Positions 56,686 through 64,000 of a stretch of 64,000 nucleotides of DNA are shown here, piece by piece. The DNA comes from Monomorium pharaonis. Lineage: Eukaryota > Arthropoda > Insecta > Hymenoptera > Formicidae. Position 1 is the stretch's first letter; each line of letters starts with the position of its first letter. Below the pieces are notes generated by a model, which searched no databases, was not told where the DNA came from, and was given only the letters and a program-made list of their open reading frames with translations. The DNA lies in NCBI RefSeq assembly GCF_013373865.1, contig NC_050467.1, positions 34,829,132 through 34,893,131 of the forward strand. The letters are read 5' to 3'. A program made the translations under genes and the position numbers.

Positions 56686-57094
56686 TCACGTACCAATATT
56701 TATCATTTACATTACAAAATAATTTTTTTAATATTTTGGTTTTATAAAATTGTATGTAAGCATATTGTGAAGCCTCTTGAAGGACAAACCAGCTTTGCAT
56801 GTATGTGTGCATGTATATGTGAATCTGTGAAAAATAACTCAAGTGAACTTTTTCGCGCAAGAGATATCGAGATTTCAGAATTATCTAGTTTATTATATTT
56901 TTTTCGCGTACCATATTCGCGTACAATATTCACCACTTACATTACGAAATAATTTTATTTTAGTTTTATAAAATTGTGGTCACATTGTGAAGCCCCTTTA
57001 TGGACAAACTGGTTTTGCGTGTGTGTACATGTGAATCTGTGGAAAATAATCCAAGTGAGCTTTTTCGCGCAAGAGATTACAAGATCTCAGAAAT
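56686..57094. repeat. two-unit tandem duplication, ~210 bp each
   Basis: 56686-56884 and 56905-57094 share CACTTACATTACGAAATAAT, TGTGAAGCC.CTT.(A/T)GGACAAAC, TGTGAATCTGTG(A/G)AAAATAA and CTTTTTCGCGCAAGAGAT. Diverged by substitutions and small indels. Non-coding. Confidence 0.8.
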
Positions 57095-57420
57095 GAGTGT
57101 ACCAATTTTAATCGGAGTGGTCGTAATCGAAAGCTCACATCAATATTATATAAAATTGCCATTAGATTTTTGATTATGATTTTAGTTTCTGAGATATTTT
57201 AACTGAAAGTGAATTTGACAGCTAAATTCCGGATAAAGCTTAGTAGCGGCGTGACATTTGCGTAGTAAAGTTTGCATCATTTGCGTCATGCAGTAGAATT
57301 CTTTATGTACTTGGCATCGCGCCGCTTGATTTGAACTTAGACTCATCGCTCCCTATACGGTTGAATATCTGATCTCAATTCTGAATGGTAGTATCGCTAA
57401 GGCAATAATCAAGTTTATAC
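57095..57420. other. intergenic, nothing recognised
   Basis: Balanced composition around 57240-57350, without motifs or frames I can assign. Confidence 0.45.
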
Positions 57421-57685
57421 TTGAAAGTAATTTACAAATTTAAGGCATGTAGTAACCGTCTTGACGGTATACTTGTTGAGCGCGTGCCAAAGGATCTTCT
57501 TTACAGGTTGCGAGAAGGGACATGGGCCTTCCCACCACATGTGGAAGAGGACCTTGCTGTGACGGGTCCAGTCTGCTGTAAACTAGGGCACAATCCGACC
57601 CCCACGATTGTTGTCCTCTAAGCCTTTGAAGCGTGGTACTGTGTCCCTATTGGAAGGAAGAAGAAGAAGAAAGACTATCCCTAGC
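57421..57685 (+). mobile_element. possible LINE 3' end with GAA tail
   Basis: An open frame opening on TTG, with no ATG close to its start, of 66 codons (RVPKDLLYRLREGTWAFPPH) ends 40 bp before CTATTGGAAGGAAGAAGAAG. A coding end followed by a short 3' UTR and GAA repeats is the layout of some LINE tails, but I cannot place the peptide. Moderate GC and a clear stop make it more than random AT DNA. Confidence 0.3.
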
Positions 57686-57759
57686 ACTTGAATATTCACG
57701 TAGGTTTCACGATGCCGATCCACGTATTATTGAGGTGTCTTTAGAACTTATTTTAAAAA

Positions 57760-57990
57760 ATTTGAATTTTGGTCCGCCATTTTAGATGCGCCTTATTAAA
57801 TTTACCATTCTTCATCCGCCACTTCTAGATTAATATAACTGACTGCTAAAATCGTAATCATGAACCTAAAAAACTTCTTCGAAACTGACTTTGAATACAA
57901 TTTTTGAAACTTCTGCGACTTCGGTCTGCCATTTTTAATCTGTCATTCTGAATCTCGTAAAACTAATGTCAAAATCGTAATTAGCGATCT
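57760..57990 (-). repeat. 'AAAATGGCGGA' repeat, reverse orientation
   Basis: GGTCCGCCATTTTAGATGCG, TCCGCCACTTCTAGAT and GGTCTGCCATTTTTAATCTG, with TAAAATCGTAATCATGAACC spacers, are the reverse complement of the 6905-7190 repeat family. Confidence 0.6.
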
Positions 57991-58670
57991 CAAAAACATT
58001 AATTATAATAAAGTAATGTTGTAAAAACTGTGAGAAAACGATTCTTAAGAATAACGTTAGTTATCATTGTACTATAGAGTGTTAAATTTTCGAATACGTT
58101 TTCTTAAAAAACGCCTTAAAATGCCTTGTTAGCCAAAATAAAAAAACGTGTTTAATATTTTTCGATGTACTACGTGTGTACAAAGTTTCAAGAAAATCGG
58201 CATGTTGCACTTGAGTTGTTAGTCCACGCTGTTCGTTTTCACATTAAATGCCACGGAGTTAGAATATGTTATAATTTTCTTGCAAGGATATATTTACGCA
58301 AAGCAAGGTCTGTCCCATAACCTCGTGTGCTTAGAGGCCGAAACAAAAATCATAATTGTTCTGTTCTACACAAATTTTCACCTTTCTATGCAGAAATAAT
58401 TTTTTTCTGTTTATTACTTATTTTGTTATGTGATAGTCGGAGATTTTTTACTATTTTTTCCGTGTTCCTCGTTAAAAATATCTTCGTAAACCACCTTCAT
58501 TTTGAGGGACCAAAGTTATCGTAATCATCTCAACAAATGTAATAAATTCCGTGTGAAAAACACTTTAGTTAACACTTTACTTATATAAATCATAATAAGG
58601 ATATTTACATTTTTCAAGTTCGCATTATCGTTCTTATATAAATATATACATTAATTTTTGTCTTATATTA

Positions 58671-58703
<33 letters not shown>

Positions 58704-59130
58704 ACTAAAAAATATTTTATATTCTGTGCTGTTTACAAATACTTCATAATACAACCAACAGCAAATATAAATTTAAATGTAAATTTTTGTAGGAAATTGA
58801 ATTACTGATCAATAATCAACCACTTATCCGTTATACTTTCAATTTGTTTAAAAAGAATCGGATTTCTGAGACGGACTTTTAACTCCAGCTTTCCTCCAAT
58901 TGTCTTTCTGCCGTCCATAAGCTGAAATATATATAATAATAAATCTTTTAACTTTATTTTTGTTTATACATACAGAAAAAAGAAATAAATCGATCATTTA
59001 AAAACAATATAAGTTAATTTTGGTCAAAATTAAGATATTACACAATTTATAATAATAAAGTAAATACACGATTTTCTTCGTAACATTATTAGACATTTTT
59101 TTCTACATACCCACAAAACTATAGCTCTCA
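57991..59130. other. AT-rich intergenic DNA
   Basis: Includes an (AT)n run at about 58666-58703. No gene recognised. Confidence 0.5.
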
Positions 59131-59577
59131 CCTTTTAATGACTCATTAGTACTTCTCTTCAGTATAAAAGCTCCATCCTACCTAAAAGCTTACTACTATG
59201 CTTAACAGAAAAAAATTCAACCTAAACATAAATAAATAGTTAAAGCAGTAACTAAGAAACAGCACTAAAATCTTAAAAGTATTTTAGATTTATTAAGATG
59301 TAAACAATTGGTAACTTATCTTGGGTCGTGACGCTGCGGCTGACCTATCAGCATAAATCTACAACAATATGACCTAGATAGGTCTAATCGCCAACTACTT
59401 ACATCGTAAACTTAAAACATTTTCAAGGTCTCAGTGCGATTCTAGTTATACCTTTAACTATTTATTTATGTTTAGGCTGAAGTTCTTTTTGTTGAACATA
59501 AGAATAAGCTTTTAGGTAAAGTACTGCGCATTTATGGTGAAGTTCAACCTTTGAATAAAGTCATTAAAAAGCGAAGT
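59131..59577. mobile_element. ~450-bp inverted-repeat element
   Basis: CTACCTAAAAGCTTACTACT and CCTAAACATAAATAAATAGT at the left mirror ACTATTTATTTATGTTTAGG and AATAAGCTTTTAGGTAAAGT at the right; weaker TTTTAATGACT/GTCATTAAAAA pairs extend the ends. The ~190-bp centre includes a more GC-rich TGACGCTGCGGCTGACC segment. Confidence 0.7.
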
Positions 59578-59758
59578 TTCATCTAAAGCCAAGTCAGGTC
59601 ACCTATCAAGCGTTTACAACAAGAGAAAAATATTATATACTATAATATTATAATATTATGATAAAATGGATGTGGTCAGAAGTATAGAAATGAACTGATA
59701 AGAAGTATGGATTATAATTTTTTCATATCTGACAAAGAGTTAAATTAATGAAATTATT

Positions 59759-59879
59759 TAAGGCTGTGTTTCAGTAAAACTTTAAAACTCGCAATGCTCG
59801 TAATATTGTTTAATCTTTGTTATTTAGCAAATGTTAAATAAAGACAAAAGATGCTCACAAACATTGGAACACAGCCTAA
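59759..59879. mobile_element. TTAGGCTGTGTT hairpin MITE
   Basis: TTAGGCTGTGTTTCA at the left and TGGAACACAGCCTAA at the right; the interior pairs weakly (GCAATGCTCGTAATATTG with GATGCTCACAAACATTG). A degraded relative is near 37146. Confidence 0.75.
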
Positions 59880-61669
59880 GTCGATTACGAGATATAGATC
59901 ACAGCCTAAATGCACATTGTAAATATAGCCAATAATAAATTATTTTAACATATTGAAATTGAATATTACAAGTTTGTATTTCATTATGAATTGCATTTTT
60001 TTATTTTTTAACAAAAGTTAAAACAAAATTAATTATGACCAATGACAACTTTTATTGAAAAATCAAATATAGTTTTTCGCAAAGACGGGAAATATAAATA
60101 TATATATAAATATTTTAAAGCATCAATACCATTAAAATAATTATCAATTTAATTTACAATATTACTATTCTAATTCAATTTAAAGCAACGGTGCGCGCGC
60201 GGACGCACGCACAATTCAAAAAGAAGTAAAAAATATAAAAATTATATTTAAAAATTATAAACAGAACTAATAACTAAGAACCAGCTAATTACTATTTATA
60301 ACAGAAAAAAATAATAGAAACAAAAAATAAAAAAGACAGCGCGAGTTGATATCTTAATATCATAATTATAAAGTGTTTATCACTTTGACATTGTTTGCAT
60401 TTATATTAACTTGCAATTATGCATATCGCAAAAAATACATATTGTTTATAAAATTAACACTACAAAATGCAATTAAATTATTTAGATAGTCTAAACTGCA
60501 TGAATTATAATAATACAGTGTACATTGACTAAATTAAGACATTTAGAAACGCGTATTAAAAAACACAAAAACAACATAAAAAACATGAGATGTTCAATCC
60601 GTTGTCAGCAGACAAATAGAATTTCCGAAAATCATGATTTTAATTGGTTGACTACGTATGCTGCATAGTGAGAAACATATGCTAAAAAAATGATAGCAGA
60701 AATGTCCGTCATTAAAAAAAATACTAACAGTATTAACTTACAGAAGAACATAGAGAATTTTAATCTAATATACAACAGAGTTATTGAGTTCACACGCTTG
60801 TTTTTTACTATGCAATTGGCTTTCGATTATGTCCTGTTCAGTCGTACTTGTACTGCTCATGTATAAAGACAACACTTCTAGTTTTATATCTTTTTGACGA
60901 TCTGAATTACAACGGACATGAATTTACACAAAAAAATTTATAAGTTTACGAGCTAAGTCCGCGTAAATTGTCTCGTTTTTTTTATTAATTATTTTATAAA
61001 ATTTTTTTCAGATATCAATTGCGAACACAAAATTACAATCTTTCTATAATACATTTTATTTAACGCTACCATATATTTGATAAGGGTCCAAAGTGAAGGT
61101 CAATGTTATATATTTGATTTTATAATAAAATTTGCCTGTCAGGTCAACCATAAACAATTTTAAAATCGGTTTTTCTAAATCATCATTGGGGACAAGAACA
61201 TTATTTTAAATGTGACACATTCCACTCACTTGATGTACAAGATAATAAGAATTTTTTAATACATATTTTTAATTATTTTTAGCAAAAACTGGACAATTTT
61301 TTTATTCTCTAAAAGTGAAATTCTTTTACTTATGTTGTTTTTTTTTAAAGATCGATTCAAATATAAAAAGATCAATCATGTAATTACTGGAAAGGAATCG
61401 TGTAGAGTGCATTGAGATTCCAAAGGTTGTAATTTGACCATTACTGTGCCAAGTAGGCTATCACTTCGAAAAAAACCCCTGTAACATAAAAAAAGTATAA
61501 ATATATAAAAACATTATTATAAAAATTGTGCTTAGAAATTTGTAGTTACAAGTATACGTTGTTACAAATTGCTCGCGTATAACGCCATAGAATTTGTAAT
61601 ACCATTTATGACAAATAACTTTATATACACATGCATACACACGTGCACGCACACACACATCTTTTTAAA
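59880..61669. other. AT-rich intergenic DNA
   Basis: No gene or element recognised. A CGCGCGCGGACGCACGCAC patch lies at about 60192. Confidence 0.5.
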
Positions 61670-62802
61670 GGAGGAGGGCCTATAAGGGCCAAAAATGACC
61701 TATATGGGTAACCGATTAAATTTTATATATATGAAAAAGTAATAAATATACATATTTTTATAATTATTATCTCATATATTTGATTTCACATATTTGCATG
61801 CAATTATTCGTATAAGGATCGATTTTACTTACCATGATTTTTGTAATTATTTATTCTTAAAAGCAATTAAAACTAAATTGAAACAAAATCATGCAATATT
61901 TAATGGAATAACTCAACAAAATTAATTAAAAACCAAATACTTCGCTATGTGCGTATATAACATACATGTTCTCTAAGATATCTATACAAATTAAAATTTC
62001 TATATGAATAATGTGTAGCTTTTATTTGAGTACATTTTGTATTTCAATTACATTACACAAAAGATTATATTATTAAAGATTAAGATTCTATGCTAATTAA
62101 AATGCATTAATTGTTAATACCTTAAGGACCGACACTTTTTGTTTAGAGATCTGTATTTGCAGACCAACAATATTTAAAAAAAACCAACTAAAATTCTCTC
62201 TTCTCAAACAATGTCTTTTCCCTTTCATTGTTTTATCTAACTTTTAACGATCGCTTTTTTATCGTTCCAAACTCGTTACCTTCCGTTTATACTTTCTATA
62301 CTTGTGCATTACATTTTTCCCAAAAACATTATTTGATAAGTTAACAATTAATGCATTTTAATTAATATAGGATCTGAATCTTTAATAACATAACTTTCAT
62401 ATAATGCAAATAAAATACAAAATATGCTGAAATAAAAGCTACATATTATTTATATAAAAATTCTAATTCAACACATATCTTACAGAACATCTATGCTATA
62501 TACGCACATAGTGAAGTATCTGATTTTTAATGTTCTTGAGTTATTTCATTACGTATTGCATGATTTTGTTTCAATTTAGTTCTAAATGCTTTTAAAAATA
62601 AACAATTACAAAAATCATGGTAGATAAAATCGACCTTTACAGGAACAATTGCATGCGTATACGCAAATCACTTAAAACATCTTCGATTTTCATAATGAGC
62701 GCAAGCATTTTTCGAGATAATAATTGTAAAAATTTGATGTATATTCATCACCCTTTCATATAAATAAAATGCAGTCGGTTACCCACATAGACCCTCCTCT
62801 TT
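61670..62802. mobile_element. ~1.13-kb foldback element with ~450-bp arms
   Basis: Ends GGAGGAGGGCCTATAAGG and, reverse-complemented, AGAGGAGGGTCTATGTGG, both leading to GGGTAACCGA. The arms continue mirrored through ATTGCATGC(A/G), TTACAAAAATCATGGTA, TTGAAACAAAATCATGCAAT, GCGTATATA(A/G)CATA and TTAAAATGCATTAATTGTTA. The left arm has a ~17-bp insertion near its tip. A ~190-bp loop separates them. No coding capacity. Confidence 0.85.
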
Positions 62803-63380
62803 TCTATAAACATTATTACTTTCTTACAAAAAACGATATATGTATAATGTCAAAATATCTATTGTATTAAAAAACGTCAAAACTTTCTGTGCATATAACC
62901 GCATATTCTATAGAAATATAGGGATTTCATACCTGGGATGAGTGCAACACAGGATAGGATTCAGCGAGCATCTGTAAACAACGTACTACTTTTCGGGTAT
63001 AATACTTTAATTATACAGCTTTATAATATTCTATCATGTGATAATATTTTATCACGTAATAAAATGTATGCAGTACTGATTACAAGTTTGGAAACAATTG
63101 TGATTTTCTCATATCTTACAAAAAGTTGTTTTCAAAAATATTTCATCAAAAAATCTTCTAAAAAATCTCATAATGCGTCTTTAATTATTATACTAGTAAA
63201 ATATTTATTTATGAAAGATAATATGCTATCTATCATGCAGTTCTCCCATATTGTAATATTTGATATTACTATAATATTACAAAATTATATGTTACAAACA
63301 ATATAACACAAATATTATAGAAATATTTCATTACAATATATCGTAATATAATATTATAATTTGTAACATTACTGCAATAG
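62803..63380. other. AT-rich DNA with ATATTAC iterations
   Basis: 63240-63370 is built of TAATATTAC / GTAATATTA words and forms imperfect hairpins; the 122-codon plus ORF (62938-63306) ends in it. Possibly another word-iteration element, but no clear ends. Confidence 0.4.
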
Positions 63381-63751
63381 TGTTGCACGTGTCGCCCGTT
63401 GTGATGCCCAACCGCACGAGTCAGCTGGTCCAACAGACCAATATTATCGATCACCTCGTTGCTATGGGGAAAACGTTGTTGTTTAAAAAATGACGGTTTC
63501 GAAAAAATTCCGTTTTCCTCCAAATCGTGAATGTTATTTCCCGCGTGCAACCAAGAGTTCGAGTGAGAAGGCCTGTTTTTTTTGTCGCTGCACTACTGCA
63601 CTGGTACAATAAGTTAGAATAAGACAAATATATTTTTTTCTCATTCTAACTTATTAGTTTATTACACCAGTACAACAGTGCAGCAACAAAGAACAGACTT
63701 TGAGCGTGGATAGCGAACGGAAGTGTGAGAGTGACGCGAGTGAGCGCAACA
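63381..63751 (+). mobile_element. 5' LTR of an LTR retrotransposon, with a MITE inside
   Basis: Starts TGTTGC and ends GCAACA, a perfect 6-bp inverted terminal pair, and ends 5 bp before a textbook primer-binding site. It is 371 bp long, of which about 130 bp are the MITE 63569-63699, so the original LTR was about 240 bp. Confidence 0.7.
63569..63699. mobile_element. CTGTTCTTTTT hairpin MITE, copy 2
   Basis: GGCCTGTTTTTTTTGTCGCT with GCACTACTGCACTGGTACAA mirrors TTACACCAGTACAACAGTGC with AGCAACAAAGAACAGACTT; same family as 47539-47656. Lies inside the LTR and must be younger than it. Confidence 0.85.
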
Positions 63752-63756
63752 CTTTT

Positions 63757-63774
63757 TGGGGGCTCGTCCGGGAT
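63757..63774 (+). other. primer-binding site complementary to tRNA-Pro
   Basis: TGGGGGCTCGTCCGGGAT is an exact 18-base complement of the 3' end of tRNA-Pro including CCA. It primes minus-strand DNA synthesis in the family and fixes the element's orientation as rightward. Confidence 0.9.
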
Positions 63775-63825
63775 AACGGACGAGCGAACGAGTCGACGGA
63801 AAATTTAAAACATCGAGGAATTCTT

Positions 63826-64000
63826 ATGACGACACACTCGTCAAGGAGGACCCGCTCTCAGGTCGCGGCGTCGATTCCTGCGAAAACAAGCGCGATGGAA
63901 GCAGTGTTGATGGAGCTGCAGCAGCTGCGAGAGAAACAGAGAGCGACAGGAGCAGCAGACCTTTTGCGCCGAAATCGAAGCCCGTTTCTTGGAGTGCGAA
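63826..64000 (+). CDS. gag-like N-terminus, truncated by window end
   Basis: ATG 51 bp after the primer site, in a CGAGGAATTCTTATGAC context. Reads MTTHSSRRTRSQVAASIPAK, then a helical AVLMELQQLREKQRA, as expected for the basic then coiled start of a gag protein. Near 63950 another frame (QQTFCAEIEARFLECE) looks more gag-like, so a one-base frameshift may exist. Capsid and nucleocapsid parts lie beyond the window. Confidence 0.5.
   Translation, partial: MTTHSSRRTRSQVAASIPAKTSAMEAVLMELQQLREKQRATGAADLLRRNRSPFLGVR

Noticed and set aside
62938..63306. 122-codon plus ORF
   Set aside because: AT-rich, ends in an ATATTAC word array, and no recognisable motif or splice context.

Overview
The window reads as nuclear DNA of an insect, most likely a hymenopteran such as an ant. 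It is strongly AT-rich, has long dinucleotide microsatellites, GT-AG introns and metazoan transposable elements, and shows no bacterial operon structure. I found no complete, clearly functional protein gene. The best cellular gene is a multi-exon, minus-strand DUF4806-like gene at about 39.4-44.9 kb. It carries a duplicated exon, a premature stop and frame mismatches at junctions, and holds a LINE in one intron. Species assignment is inference; the rest comes from sequence features visible here.

Layout. 1-4.1 kb: AT-rich DNA with a local duplication locus (three copies of an inverted-CCAAT module, two 94-bp exon-like cassettes with splice sites). 4.1-13 kb: intergenic DNA with small palindromic elements, an 'AAAATGGCGGA' repeat, a CpG-rich patch at 10.5 kb and a 31-codon ORF at 11.9 kb. 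13.3-21.4 kb: a foldback element, a hAT-like element with an 8-bp target duplication, a dead Tc1 transposase interrupted by an LTR, and the second copy of a ~0.9-kb repeat also present at 5.3 kb. 21.5-27.4 kb: a CpG/CRE patch, a 1-kb foldback and further hairpins. 28.0-30.7 kb: a hAT element with a perfect 8-bp target duplication, filled by several layers of nested elements. 30.7-39.2 kb: mostly AT-rich DNA with microsatellites, a LINE fragment, a dead Harbinger-like transposase and small MITEs.

39.4-52.3 kb: the DUF4806-like gene with its resident LINE (16-bp target duplication), GC-rich LTR debris with a clean solo LTR (TGTAAC...GTTACA, AGCT target duplication), then a decayed Ty3/gypsy element of mdg3/micropia type with gag, protease, RT, RNase H and integrase pieces, itself hit by a 215-bp insertion. 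52.3-57.7 kb: a dead RNase H-bearing LINE, a 222-bp inverted duplication of its tail, and a TTAA-flanked MITE. 57.7-64 kb: AT-rich DNA with two more inverted-repeat elements, ending in the 5' LTR, tRNA-Pro primer site and gag start of another LTR retrotransposon that runs off the window.

The window is thus a transposon graveyard. Its most unusual signal is a set of palindromic elements that share CCCAG ends but have different cores, each core built from iterations of a different short motif.
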